Below, one piece after another: positions 10,256 to 20,175 of a stretch of 64,000 bases of DNA (its first letter is position 1; each line of letters opens with the position of its first letter). Under the pieces are notes generated by a model. It was not told the origin of the DNA, did not search any database, and saw only the letters and a list, made by a program, of their open reading frames with translations. The translations under genes and the position numbers were made by a program. This stretch comes from Sporomusa silvacetica DSM 10669 (GTDB lineage Bacteria > Bacillota > Negativicutes > Sporomusales > Sporomusaceae), in contig NZ_LSLK01000059.1 of assembly GCF_002257705.1 (NCBI RefSeq), positions 1 to 64,000 of the forward strand. The letters are read 5' to 3'.

Positions 10256-11497
10256 CTATTCCCAAGGATTCCATACATTCACTGTCAGCGTGCTCCTCAC
10301 CGGATCTCCGACCCCTGTACAAGTCAGCGTATAGTCGGTAGTCTTCATAGGAAAAAACTGCACGCTACCTTGCGCTTTGACCAGTCCGCCCCCCGGATCA
10401 ATCGAAACAGTAGCAGCGTGCAGTACATTCCACTGTAGTGTTGCCGGCTGACCATGCGTAATGTATTGGTCTGGACTCATATTAGATGTAAATGATTGTA
10501 TAATAGGCAGATTGAGTTGTATTGTCACTGGCTGGCTCACCACTCCTCCATCTCCGGTGGCAGTCAGCCTATAGGTAGTATCCTTTGTGGGAATCACCGT
10601 AGTACTCCCCTGACCTGCTACTTGCCCAATCCCCTAATCGATTATTACCGTTTCGGCGTACAAAACATCCCATTGTAAAGTTACCCGTGTACCATAATCG
10701 ATCGGTCCCGGAACATTTGTTGTAAACAACTGTACTACCGGTGGAGACAGATATGCGGCTACATCCTGGCGAATCTGCTGGGTACCGCGCTGGGCTGAAA
10801 GAGAAAAAGCCGTTGCACTGTCTATGATGAATTTTTGATTCCCCTGCAAGGCAACCAGCTGATTGCCAGGATCTAATGTACAAAAGTCGGCGTTCTCAAC
10901 CTCCCAGCTTACCAAAACACTCCTGCCCTTGACGACTACAGACGGTTGGGCTGTAAAGGAAATAATTTCAAAATCTTGCGCCTGTTTTAAAACGGCTACC
11001 TCCTGGATTCCGTCGGTATACCCCGTAATATTGCAATTTTTTACGAACATGTAGCTTTGACCGATTCTTGCCGTAGAGATAATTTGATCAAGCACAAACT
11101 GAATGCTGTCACTGGTAACTAACTGACCGCTGACCTTGGGAAATAAAATCCAGTAAGTGCCGACATTCGCATCGCTTTTTCTTGCACAATACCAATTGGC
11201 ATTGTTGGGTCCTGGTGAAACGGCAATATTCACCGACTCCGCAGCACTGACAAAGCCCTTTTCGGTGTCAGTTTCCCAGGGAAACCATATGTAAATTCTC
11301 GACAGATTATATTCTACGGCATTTAACCCCGGTAAATCATCGTCAGGCGTTAATCTCTGCGAATTGACAAACCCGGGCTGAACCGACTCATCCGGAAAAG
11401 AAATATCAAGCGACAACTGATTGACAATCGGATGTTTAGGGTCGGTCGTAATAGTGATGGCATTGGGGTATACCCCGTAAAGCAAATTCATATTCAC
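10256..11497 (-). pseudogene. Ig-like repeat protein, second paralogue, interrupted by an in-frame TAG
   Basis: Paralogue of the gene at 11549-13129. The N-terminal domain of about 165 residues is closely matched (YGVYPNAITITTDPKHPIVNQ at the start, NLSRIYIWFPW in the middle), followed by Ig-like beta-sandwich repeats of about 85 residues with VTLQWDV and TTDYTLTCTG motifs. The frame reads LQWDVLYAETVIID, then TAG at 10634-10636, then continues in the same frame as GIGQVAGQGSTTVIPTKDTT to a stop at 10256. The paralogue has Gln (SIDQGIG) at this site, so CAG to TAG is the simplest change. Two products or a truncated 287-aa protein are possible. No signal peptide is seen. Confidence 0.75.
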
Positions 11498-11548
11498 TCC
11501 TCCTACTTAGGACCTATTTATTCTAACAACTGCCTGTCCGGCCTCTTA

Positions 11549-13129
11549 TCAATTTGAATAATGACCTTGTGAGGAATGAGGTTCGGAAGAAATATTTCTA
11601 CAAAACGAAATTTGTTTAGACAAAGTTCCTCCCGATCCGCTGCAGGTTATGGTCGCCTTGTAAGCAATCGCTGCTCGTTCGCCGTCATTAATTATCGCCT
11701 GTAAATTTCCAGAAACTCCGCTTGGCTGAGAATAAGAATAGGTACAACCATTACCACTCTGAATCTGCACACTACACGTACTTGCATTTTCCGTATTCCA
11801 GTGCACTTGGAAGAATCCAGCAGCATAATCCGCCTCAAATTGGGTAATGCCCACACAATGATTCACCGGCAAAGACAGCTCATTTGAAACTTCGCCATTA
11901 GGCCCCTGGCAAACCAGCCGATATCCTTTTGAAAGACTGGGGGTTACTGTACATTGACCATTGGGCAAAGAAACATTACTACTAATTAATTCCGGAGCCG
12001 ACCACTCGGCAAGGCCTGTTATGACATTAGCGGCCAAAATCTTTCCGGTCGCACCTTTTTCATAAACGCTCGTCCAACTCAATACCGCCGCTTGTCCTGT
12101 ATCTATCGCCGGTGGATTGGCGCTAAAAGACGTAATCGCGATGGAATTAACTTTTATCGTCAGATTTTGGGTTACCGGATCGCCCGCCCCAGTACATTTT
12201 AGAGTATAGGTGGTATCTTTTTGAGGAACGACCTGAACACTGCCCTGACTCGACGCAACCGTTCCTATCCCCTGGTCAATCGACGCGGCGGCGGCGCACC
12301 ACACATCCCACTGCAAGGTGACTGTCGTACCGTAATCCACAGGACCTGTGACATCAGCCGTAAACGATTGTATGGTGGGTGGATTAACATATACCGTAAC
12401 ATCCTGCGAACAGCTTTGTCCGGCGTCATTTTGGGCAGTCAGCGTAAAATCCGTCGTGCTGTTAAGAATTACCTGCTTTTGTCCGGTTAGCGCAACTGCA
12501 TAGCCACCAGGGTACAGAGTGCAGGAACTTGCCCCGGCTACATCCCATGACAAAGTGGAATATGCACCTTTGGCAATAGTGGAAGGTAATGCCCTAAAGG
12601 AATGTATGGCCAGCCCCTGCGCCTGTTTCATAATAGGAAACGGTTGTACTCCGTCGGTATAGCCCGTTATGCAGCAATTTTTAACAAATATATAACTTTG
12701 CCCGGATTTTGCCGTAGAGATGATTTGGTCAAGCACAAAAGTAAGGCTGTCGCTAGTAGCCAGCTGGCCGCTATGCTTCGGAAATAGAATCCAAAAACGT
12801 CCAACCTCATCGTCTTCTTGCGCTACACAATACCAGTCACTGTTGTTCGGACCAGGAGAAACCGCAATTTTCTCCGATTCTTCATTGCTGGCAAAACCCT
12901 TTTCACTATCAGTTCCCCAGGGAAACCATATATAAATTCTGGATAGATTATACCCCACCGCATTTCGTCCCGGCAAATCATTATCAGGCGTCAATCCCTG
13001 CGGATTGACAAGACCTGGTACAGGTTCGTCCGGAAAAGAAATTCCAAGCGTCACTTGGTTGACCAGAGGATACTGCGGATTAGCGGTCACGGTTATAGAG
13101 TTTGGATATAATGCGCAAAGCAAATTCAT
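11549..13129 (-). CDS. Ig-like repeat protein, first paralogue (526 aa)
   Basis: A unique N-terminal domain (about 1-165, containing GISFPDEPVPG, SRIYIWFPWGTD and YIFVKNCCITGYTDG) is followed by three or four Ig-like units (about 175-260, 265-345, 350-430 and a shorter last one). Each Ig unit has a strand with LSWDV or LQWDV, a Cys or Ala at the usual core position, and a TTYTLKCTGAG-type final strand. It starts 13 bp after the 1303-aa gene with an AAGGAGG box. There is no signal peptide. Function is unknown; tandem Ig-like sandwiches usually mediate binding or act as spacers in surface or tail-like structures. Confidence 0.8.
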   Translation of the reverse strand: MNLLCALYPNSITVTANPQYPLVNQVTLGISFPDEPVPGLVNPQGLTPDNDLPGRNAVGYNLSRIYIWFPWGTDSEKGFASNEESEKIAVSPGPNNSDWYCVAQEDDEVGRFWILFPKHSGQLATSDSLTFVLDQIISTAKSGQSYIFVKNCCITGYTDGVQPFPIMKQAQGLAIHSFRALPSTIAKGAYSTLSWDVAGASSCTLYPGGYAVALTGQKQVILNSTTDFTLTAQNDAGQSCSQDVTVYVNPPTIQSFTADVTGPVDYGTTVTLQWDVWCAAAASIDQGIGTVASSQGSVQVVPQKDTTYTLKCTGAGDPVTQNLTIKVNSIAITSFSANPPAIDTGQAAVLSWTSVYEKGATGKILAANVITGLAEWSAPELISSNVSLPNGQCTVTPSLSKGYRLVCQGPNGEVSNELSLPVNHCVGITQFEADYAAGFFQVHWNTENASTCSVQIQSGNGCTYSYSQPSGVSGNLQAIINDGERAAIAYKATITCSGSGGTLSKQISFCRNISSEPHSSQGHYSN

Positions 13130-13142
13130 ATTGGCGCCTCCT

Positions 13143-16100
13143 TTATTCTTTCTCCTTTGTACTTTGTAGCTTCAACCATCCTTCAAAAATATGCGGCCAA
13201 CCAGGCGAAAAAACTGCATTGCCCGGAGCCTTACCGATATCGCTGTTTTCTTGCCAACTTCCGTCTGGCTGAACACAATTCCATGACCAGCTTCCTTCGT
13301 TGGTTGTCGGTAGCGGCAAACCAAATTCCGTGGAACTACCAATTACGGGTCCCGTGTAAAAGGTCGCCGCCAGTGCCGCCAAGGATTTCCGGATATGAGC
13401 AGGCGGCAGCTGTGCATATCCCGTCGGCAAAATGCCTGAAGTAATATGCACCCCGGCGCGCGGATCAAGCAGCAGCGTAATAGCAGTCGACGGCTGCTTG
13501 GAATCGCAGGATAGCGGGACAGAGTGCTGATACTGTACATATCCGTCGGCATCGTCCTGTTTGCCACTCCCGTAGGCGGCGTAACAAGTCCGGTAGGTTT
13601 GCTCGCCGTCCTGGACAAAATAACCGATTAGTCCGTCATGTAACTGCCGGGTGTCACCAAGACGCAACGGAAACTCCACTTTTTCAAAACCTGCGGTGTC
13701 ATTTTTCCCTAGCGATTCCCAAGTCTGATTCCAAGCAGGATTTCCTTCCAGCTCAAGTTTCAATGAAGCCTTCACCAGTGCCAGCGGTCTACCAATCAAC
13801 GCCGACAAGCTGATGTCTTTGCGCTCGCCTAACGGATCAATGGTCCATAAGCTTTCGTCAATCATAGCTAAAAAGTCTATAAACTCCTGACTGTTCCTGC
13901 AAGCCAACAACCCGGCGACAAAGTTCTGCAATTCGGCATTTTCGATATCAGACAACGCTACCTTCGTACCGGGGGAAGACAGCCAGCGCACATTTACTGC
14001 CTCTGTTCCGCTATAACTTGGCTGCAACGAACCAAGCGACGTGCCATTCGCGGCATATACCTGCAGACTGCGATCCAGGTGATTAGGCAATATCCACCCG
14101 CAAACAGGGCTGGTGGAGGGGTCGGAATTGGTCTCGGTATCCGCCTGATCAGCGGCTTGCCAGCGAAATAGCAGGCGACTAGGCTGAACAACACGCGGTT
14201 GCACGGTAATCCAGTCAGCGAATGCCGCGCTGTCGGTAACCAAGCTTTCGGCCAACACTGGTCGCGGATTGACTACCTCGACAGTTTTTATACGACCGAA
14301 CGCATCGACGATCCAGAGATTGAGGAGCTGCATAAAGCCAGCCATAATTGGGTTGAAGACTACACTGGCGTCATCTGCTTTCATTACTTGAGGGGCAACG
14401 TGATTTTGGTCGCCAATCCAATCAGCGACTTGCTGCGCCAATTTCTGATTGCCGTAGTCTTCATCGGGAATATCAAAAACAGGGAATTGCAAGGTCTGTT
14501 TGCGCATAATGAGCGAGTTATTTAGTCCGCTCAATGTTTGCGATAAAATATTTAGATTGCCGACTTTGGCGCTAATGTCTTGTAAAATCGAATAATCCGG
14601 GTCATCCGGGCTCAAGTAGGCCAACGATTTATCCAGCATTTGCTTTACATTAACTGCAGCCTGGGGAGTGAGTAATATCTGTCCCGCAAACACATGCTGC
14701 CGCTGCACCTGAGGCAGTGCCGCTGCGGCACATTCATAATCCGTATCACCCATGCTCCATTGCTGTAAAATGCCAGTCAGGTCGGGTTGCCCATCTATGT
14801 ACTGCAGATAATTCACCTTCCAGGACATAAATAACGGCGTCCACGGAGCGTCCCAAAACGCAACGCCTACCTTGGAAGGCACAAGTCCAGAAAAGCCGAG
14901 AGTCTCGGCCAAAAGCCCGGCCTTTAATTCCCTGTGCACACTGGCGTTCCATATTCCAGTCTGCAGATTTGTGACAGTAGTTCGCAATGCTTGCAACTGG
15001 TCGGCGGACGGAGATGCAATACCCGCTTGTCGCAAGGCAGCGGCAGCTATGACCCCTGCCTGACTAGTATCCAGCAGCAAGCTTTCGATGAATAGTTCTC
15101 CCACTGCATCCGGAATAGTTGCGCCCACTGGAAACTGTTGATAAAACGGCAGCAATTGCGCCTCGCCAACCGTCACCATCTGATCCCCGACCGTCAAGGT
15201 AAGACCTGTCAATACTTGCCCGCTTACCCGGCAAGCCAGCGTTCCGTCCTCGGAAAATCGCCCATCCTCACCATGTTTAAAAGAACGTCCCACCCCTTCA
15301 CCGGCCAACAGGATCACAGGTTCATTGGGCTGCCAAAAGCGGGTCTGAGTATCCTGACACAGTATATATCCGGAAAGCCGCACGGCAACGTCATTGGCCA
15401 AAGCATCGGCCTGCTGCTGCAAAGCGGCGGCCAACGAAGCGATCTGTCCTTGTACAGCAGCGATTTCCTTAGCTTGCGTTCCAATCAAATCCATAATGGG
15501 TTTGAGCTTGTCGCTAGGCGGATTAGGCGGCTCGCCTCGCTCACAAATAAACTTATACCACGTGGCGTACAATTCCCACTGCAGCGAAACAAGCACAGCC
15601 TGTACATCTTCGTATTGTTTCTGACTTTTATTCAAAACGTCAAGCGCAGACCCCATGCCGGCGGGGAAGTCGCTGGGCGCGTCTTGTTCGCCTTCTACTT
15701 CACTACCTCGCTGTTGTATCTTCCAAATAACACCGCCATTCTGATAAGAGAAAGACTTTTCATGCAGCGTTTGTTCCAACTGTACGATTCCGTCCGGCTG
15801 ATCTAAAACTGATAGCATATCATATTGAAATGCTTCCATAACGCGTTCAATGTTTTGTTCCTCCGGCAATTTTTGCTGCAATAAAGCGGCCAAAGCTTCC
15901 GCTGAAGTTTTACCAATGGCAATATCCGGCTGAGCTACGGGAATACCCGAAGGATATGAGGCATTTGCGCCCGCCCAGACAAGCTGACATACCATGCCAT
16001 GACAAATAGTGAGGGTAGGACAGCTATCATCCGTATCCGAAACACCCCATTGTAATGCGGCAAGACAATTGTTCCACAAATCTGAGCTAGTCTGCCCATA

Positions 16101-17054
16101 TAACGGATCTTGCCCGGCTTGCGCATACCAGCCGCAAACAACATATGTCAGATTACCGCTTGTAATGTCGGCTAGAGAGTCATGAAAGCCGAATACGCTT
16201 TTGCAACTAGGATAGTAGGCAGCAAAAGCCGGATCGCCCGGTCCTACAGCAGCGAGCTTATCCAGATATTCCGTATGATTTCCCGGCTGCCAATCGGCAT
16301 AATTAAAACATTGCCCCAAATAACGAAAATCCAACACTTTAGCCGCCGAATTCCATACGGGAATGGTACTACCATCCGAAACTTCACTCCCGTCATCCAA
16401 GCCGCCAAATAGATAATCGCTCTCCACCACCCAGGATTTCAACGAAAGGACGGGAACAGCCGGATTTGTCTCATCAGTATGCATTCTTGTAATAAACCAT
16501 CTGTTGGGAACGGCGGGATACTCAACCTGCCCGCCCTGCAGCGCATTTTGCAAAACCGCACAGACTGCCTCTTCCCACTGCTGATAAACTGCAGTCAGTC
16601 CTAAGGTAAAATCAGGATGATCCGGCGTAAATTGGGCGGTAATTTGCCCCTGCTGATCCAGAATATTGTTGGTTTCTAACTGTTGATACAGTTCGGCAGA
16701 ATCTTGCTGCGATACTCCGGCGATGCCGGTATTTGATTCATTTTCCGCAAAAGCACCCGCGGTAATGACAGCCGTTTGCCGACCGTGGGTCAAAGCATCC
16801 GGCAATGCCCAGTGGAGGTGAACACCAGGTTGAAGTCTATCCGTCGTGACAAAAGGGTCGGCAATCAAGTCATCCCCAAATACCAAACAATTATTTAATC
16901 GATCATAGTGCGCTGTCCGATCAGCGTACATTGCGCTATCTTGTTGGCCGACAACCAATGCCTCAATCGCAATCGGTACAAGCAAATTTGCATTGCCTTT
17001 TTCTTGCGTTTCGTTATTTTGCCGCATGTTTTTCACCTGCATCTCCCGTTTCAT
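13143..17054 (-). CDS. large uncharacterised cluster protein (1303 aa)
   Basis: I do not recognise a named family. The N-terminal region has PGVHLHWALPDALTHG and later VEYPAVPNRWFITRMH, motifs recalled from other uncharacterised large bacterial proteins. A coiled-coil-like stretch lies at about 475-555 (KEIAAVQGQIASLAAALQQQ), followed by RFWQPNEPVILLAGEG; a second heptad-like stretch is near 830. There is no signal peptide and no membrane segment. The start at 17054 has GGGAGTG 7 nt upstream and overlaps the previous gene by 41 nt, implying translational coupling. The size, beta-rich composition and neighbours suggest a structural subunit; this is inference. Confidence 0.75.
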   Translation of the reverse strand: MKREMQVKNMRQNNETQEKGNANLLVPIAIEALVVGQQDSAMYADRTAHYDRLNNCLVFGDDLIADPFVTTDRLQPGVHLHWALPDALTHGRQTAVITAGAFAENESNTGIAGVSQQDSAELYQQLETNNILDQQGQITAQFTPDHPDFTLGLTAVYQQWEEAVCAVLQNALQGGQVEYPAVPNRWFITRMHTDETNPAVPVLSLKSWVVESDYLFGGLDDGSEVSDGSTIPVWNSAAKVLDFRYLGQCFNYADWQPGNHTEYLDKLAAVGPGDPAFAAYYPSCKSVFGFHDSLADITSGNLTYVVCGWYAQAGQDPLYGQTSSDLWNNCLAALQWGVSDTDDSCPTLTICHGMVCQLVWAGANASYPSGIPVAQPDIAIGKTSAEALAALLQQKLPEEQNIERVMEAFQYDMLSVLDQPDGIVQLEQTLHEKSFSYQNGGVIWKIQQRGSEVEGEQDAPSDFPAGMGSALDVLNKSQKQYEDVQAVLVSLQWELYATWYKFICERGEPPNPPSDKLKPIMDLIGTQAKEIAAVQGQIASLAAALQQQADALANDVAVRLSGYILCQDTQTRFWQPNEPVILLAGEGVGRSFKHGEDGRFSEDGTLACRVSGQVLTGLTLTVGDQMVTVGEAQLLPFYQQFPVGATIPDAVGELFIESLLLDTSQAGVIAAAALRQAGIASPSADQLQALRTTVTNLQTGIWNASVHRELKAGLLAETLGFSGLVPSKVGVAFWDAPWTPLFMSWKVNYLQYIDGQPDLTGILQQWSMGDTDYECAAAALPQVQRQHVFAGQILLTPQAAVNVKQMLDKSLAYLSPDDPDYSILQDISAKVGNLNILSQTLSGLNNSLIMRKQTLQFPVFDIPDEDYGNQKLAQQVADWIGDQNHVAPQVMKADDASVVFNPIMAGFMQLLNLWIVDAFGRIKTVEVVNPRPVLAESLVTDSAAFADWITVQPRVVQPSRLLFRWQAADQADTETNSDPSTSPVCGWILPNHLDRSLQVYAANGTSLGSLQPSYSGTEAVNVRWLSSPGTKVALSDIENAELQNFVAGLLACRNSQEFIDFLAMIDESLWTIDPLGERKDISLSALIGRPLALVKASLKLELEGNPAWNQTWESLGKNDTAGFEKVEFPLRLGDTRQLHDGLIGYFVQDGEQTYRTCYAAYGSGKQDDADGYVQYQHSVPLSCDSKQPSTAITLLLDPRAGVHITSGILPTGYAQLPPAHIRKSLAALAATFYTGPVIGSSTEFGLPLPTTNEGSWSWNCVQPDGSWQENSDIGKAPGNAVFSPGWPHIFEGWLKLQSTKEKE

Positions 17055-17919
17055 GATAGAACACTCCCATTTGCGCGCTTTCCACCATCTCTACGGCAAA
17101 TTCAGCTGCCGTAAAATGCGGCCCCAGTGCCTTTGCCTTAGACAGTCCGTCTTGCAACACGCCTACCAGCTTATCAATATCCAGCACACGCCCCGCACCC
17201 TCCCTGAAGGGAACAGTTACAGACTGGGCATAATCAAGCGGTGTTCCCAGCGGGTAATTGCCGACATCAAGACCGCGCAGCATTTTAGTATACGAGCCAT
17301 CTGCCTGCTCATCTGCCCCAAAATGCAATTCTTCCGCAGGTTCCTTGAGCTCTACGCACTCGACGATCCCGGCAAACAAACACAATAAGACATTATCAGC
17401 GACTCGCTCCAACCGTAATATGGGTAGCGGAGTTTGCGATTCTTCAGTAGAAGCAAATCCTTGCACCTCCAGGCCAGACCAACCCTCTACGATAGCCGAG
17501 CGCAGCAAAAAACCACTTATATTCTGACTTAGATTTTCGTTCTGCAACGAGGATTGAAGTTTCAATATTCGCCGGACTTTCACCCTCTCTCGCCCAACCT
17601 GTGTGCATACAAACTGACTCCAGGCTTGGTCGTGAGCCGTCGCCGCACTGGTATTACGCCCAATGCTTAGCGCCCCATCCTGCAGATAAAAAGCCCAATT
17701 GGAATCAACCTGAAAAAACCGCATGGCTTCCAGCGGCAACATTCGGTTATCTGGAACAAGATAGGAAAACGGCACGCCGTAAAATAGTCCGAGCTTTGCC
17801 AGCCATATACTCATTTCTTCCGGCATAGGGTTACCATCCTTTTCTTGTCCCGTCAGACCTGTTTCCACAACCGCCTTAATACGTTCCGTGTGCCCTTCAT
17901 AAGAATGCCAAGTTTTCAT
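17014..17919 (-). CDS. uncharacterised cluster protein (301 aa)
   Basis: A soluble protein of unknown function. The most distinctive region, at about 45-95, contains LYGVPFSYLVPDNRMLP, MRFFQVDSNW and GALSIGR, a motif set I recall from uncharacterised proteins of diverse bacteria but cannot attach to a named family. The C-terminal third has a helix-rich AAEFAVEMVESAQMGVFY. The ATG overlaps the stop of the upstream gene (ATGA), and its 3' end overlaps the 1303-aa gene by 41 nt, so the three should be made in fixed proportion. Confidence 0.75.
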   Translation of the reverse strand: MKTWHSYEGHTERIKAVVETGLTGQEKDGNPMPEEMSIWLAKLGLFYGVPFSYLVPDNRMLPLEAMRFFQVDSNWAFYLQDGALSIGRNTSAATAHDQAWSQFVCTQVGRERVKVRRILKLQSSLQNENLSQNISGFLLRSAIVEGWSGLEVQGFASTEESQTPLPILRLERVADNVLLCLFAGIVECVELKEPAEELHFGADEQADGSYTKMLRGLDVGNYPLGTPLDYAQSVTVPFREGAGRVLDIDKLVGVLQDGLSKAKALGPHFTAAEFAVEMVESAQMGVFYHETGDAGEKHAAK

Positions 17920-19397
17920 AGGGTCTCTCCTTTAATAATTTGTTGCTTAATCATGGCGTACCTATCATTCTCACTAAGATCCTTCCATGCTTCCAACTGT
18001 TTTTTGCTTAGCAATCCAGGAAACTTATCCGGCTTGTTCTTAATCCCTGTTATATCCGGATGCTCCCCTAGCAGCGGTATAACACCAACCTGCCGGGGCA
18101 CCACCCCCCCCCCTATCGCAGCTATCAAATGTACACCCAGATTTGTTTTAAAATTGCCGTATTCTTCTGTATGAGACTTGGCCTCTTGCAGCAACTGCGG
18201 CAACCGGCTTGATAAATACGAGCGGGTTACCCGACAAACGGCGTCAGTGGTATTTTGCCGCCGCCAATTAACGGCTGCCACGGCAAAATGCTGGTTTTGC
18301 AAGGCAAGCAGCCGTCCCAATTGCCACGCGGCCGCATAGGAAACATCAAACAATCCTGTCTGCGGGCTATATTTAACCAGTTCATCCGCACAACTGGCGC
18401 TTTGTCCGGTACCTGCCGACAAAGCTAACGGAACCAGCGGGCTCCTGTACCAAGATACCGTTTGCCCACCACTCCGCAGATGATGAGGTAAACCCACATA
18501 ACCCATCTGCACGGCAGTGCCCACGGTCGCCTCGGCATCGCTTTTGACCGGCGCAGCTAGCGCTCCAATGGAAAGACCGTCAATAAGTTGGGCAAAATGC
18601 AATTGTTGCGTTTGCGCCCGAAACTTCCAATGATATAACACAATCAAACGCACGTATTGAATCGAAGAATCTATCGTCTTATCACCGCCGGGCAAGTAAT
18701 CTCCCCACCCTTCCAGCGACACTAGAAAAACTCCATTATCCGCCCCACCGTCAGAAGTCTCCGGCAAGCGATTACCTAGTATACAAGACGTCCAACCGTC
18801 ACCCTCAATCGCCTTGTTATCCGTCGCCGCATAGCGAGCGTGCGCCAAATACCGCAGCTCGCATAGACTCGGTATGATCATGGTAAAAAGTGCTGTTGGA
18901 ATATCAATCATGCAACAGGGGTCGGATCCTGTTTCACCCGCCTTTTGATCTAGGATAAGCGAAGGCCCCATCACCCCTGCTGGGGGGTGAAGTAAATTGT
19001 CAACCGTACCTTGCTTGATCTCAATACCCTCGGCTGCGGAAAACGACAGCAGCGTCATCCACGGTACAGGTGGATCGTTGGTATCCCCGGCGGGCCGTTG
19101 AGGCAAGAAACCGGTTATAGTCCGTTCCCAGGGTAAAGTCCGCCGATTGAGAATAATATGCGGCAGACAATTACCAAAACTACCTTGCTGGTTGGGCGGC
19201 GGAAATGTGGAATATACATCAGTTGCGGCCAATGAAAAACGCGGCCCCCGCACGATAAAAAAATCAATGCTTTCCGGTAAATTCTCGGAGCCGGCGACAC
19301 TCAACTCCTGTTTTACCCTTATCCGGTAATCCCCGGCCTCCATTGGAGGCGGGCACGCCTGTAAAAACTTCACACTCTCGTTCAATTCCGCTGACAT
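17916..19397 (-). CDS. uncharacterised cluster protein (about 493 aa)
   Basis: First intact gene of the cluster. Of two nearby ATGs, the one at 19397 has the better spacing to GAGGGAGAG. The N-terminal part contains DFFIVRGPRFSL, STFPPPNQQG and LPHIILNRRTLPWER (about 45-95), a motif series I recall only from hypothetical proteins. The middle has many small residues and the C-terminus is helical and charged (KKQLEAWKDLSENDRYAMIK). No signal peptide or membrane helix. It is joined to the 301-aa gene by an ATGA overlap. The 190 bp upstream (19404-19595) holds no other gene. Confidence 0.75.
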   Translation of the reverse strand: MSAELNESVKFLQACPPPMEAGDYRIRVKQELSVAGSENLPESIDFFIVRGPRFSLAATDVYSTFPPPNQQGSFGNCLPHIILNRRTLPWERTITGFLPQRPAGDTNDPPVPWMTLLSFSAAEGIEIKQGTVDNLLHPPAGVMGPSLILDQKAGETGSDPCCMIDIPTALFTMIIPSLCELRYLAHARYAATDNKAIEGDGWTSCILGNRLPETSDGGADNGVFLVSLEGWGDYLPGGDKTIDSSIQYVRLIVLYHWKFRAQTQQLHFAQLIDGLSIGALAAPVKSDAEATVGTAVQMGYVGLPHHLRSGGQTVSWYRSPLVPLALSAGTGQSASCADELVKYSPQTGLFDVSYAAAWQLGRLLALQNQHFAVAAVNWRRQNTTDAVCRVTRSYLSSRLPQLLQEAKSHTEEYGNFKTNLGVHLIAAIGGGVVPRQVGVIPLLGEHPDITGIKNKPDKFPGLLSKKQLEAWKDLSENDRYAMIKQQIIKGETL

Positions 19398-19595
19398 TAT
19401 CATCTCTCCCTCTTCATACTCAGCAAACCACGAACCAAACCTAACTCATCCTTCTTATATGAAATCAAAAATCAAATGGATATATCTCTGCCATATTACT
19501 CAGAGTCATGAATTATTCAATTATTGCTTAGACACCAAGCCTGCCCGACACCCTTTTTTCTATCCGGAATGAACTCTGATAAACACCACCTAACC

Positions 19596-20012
19596 TTAGT
19601 CTTGTGGCACCCATTGCAAAGTTGGCGCAGTTGCTGAAATTAACATCTGTTGCAAACTCAACCCTTGTGCTTGGTTAGCGGAAACAGTCATGCCATTGGG
19701 GCATATGAAATCATCTGCTAACCAAACAAGATCAAAGCCCTTAGTAGCCTGGTAATTTAGCGGCATAAAATCCGGCGGTTCCGGAGTCTGATTGCCTTGG
19801 TCATCACGATATCGAACCGCTAAGGTACCTTTAGTTTCTTCCACAGCTGCATCAGTAAAGTTAACTGCCGCTAACTTGGCACCAGTAAAATCTGCCCCCT
19901 GCAAGCAAGTATGACTCATCGAACCACAGATACTGCCCGACAGGTGTCGTCTCAATTTGCTGGAAAGTATACAGAATTTCATACTGTAACGTGTCAACAT
20001 CAACTTTATCAT
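19596..20012 (-). pseudogene. pentapeptide-repeat-like protein, broken by a TTGC duplication
   Basis: The 3' part (from about 19895) encodes LQGADFTGAKLAAVNFTDA, a short pentapeptide-repeat (A(D/N)Lxx) stretch, and a tail ending in PTLQWVPQD. In the 5' part the natural-looking protein (DKVDVDTLQYEILYTFQQIE, ...VGQYLWFDESYL) lies in the other frame. The frames join if one copy of a TTGCTTGC duplication near 19900 is removed, giving ESYLQGADF. A second slip seems needed just after the ATG at 20012: a G after ATG would give MDKVDVD. An AAGGAG box precedes that ATG. The gene heads the large cluster and shares the 20036 palindrome. Confidence 0.6.
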
Positions 20013-20035
20013 AACAAAAACTCCTTATTTTCACA

Positions 20036-20051
20036 CTGTACTTTAGTACAG
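20036..20051. promoter_or_regulatory. 16-bp palindromic operator-like site upstream of the large cluster
   Basis: CTGTACTTTAGTACAG is the reverse complement of the site at 3603-3618. It lies a few bases upstream of the AAGGAG box of the pentapeptide gene. A dimeric helix-turn-helix regulator is the natural reading. It fits the loose CTGT-N8-ACAG pattern of proteobacterial LexA, but Firmicute LexA uses another site, so I do not assign it to LexA. Confidence 0.6.
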
Positions 20052-20175
20052 GGGGAGGAAAATAATTGCGAACCGGGTCGATGCCGGCCAGCAGGCAGAT
20101 GAAAGACAGCAGGGACATTCCTTGTTTGGCAACTTTTTAGTGACAAAAAACGAATGTCTCCAGCTGTCCACCGCT

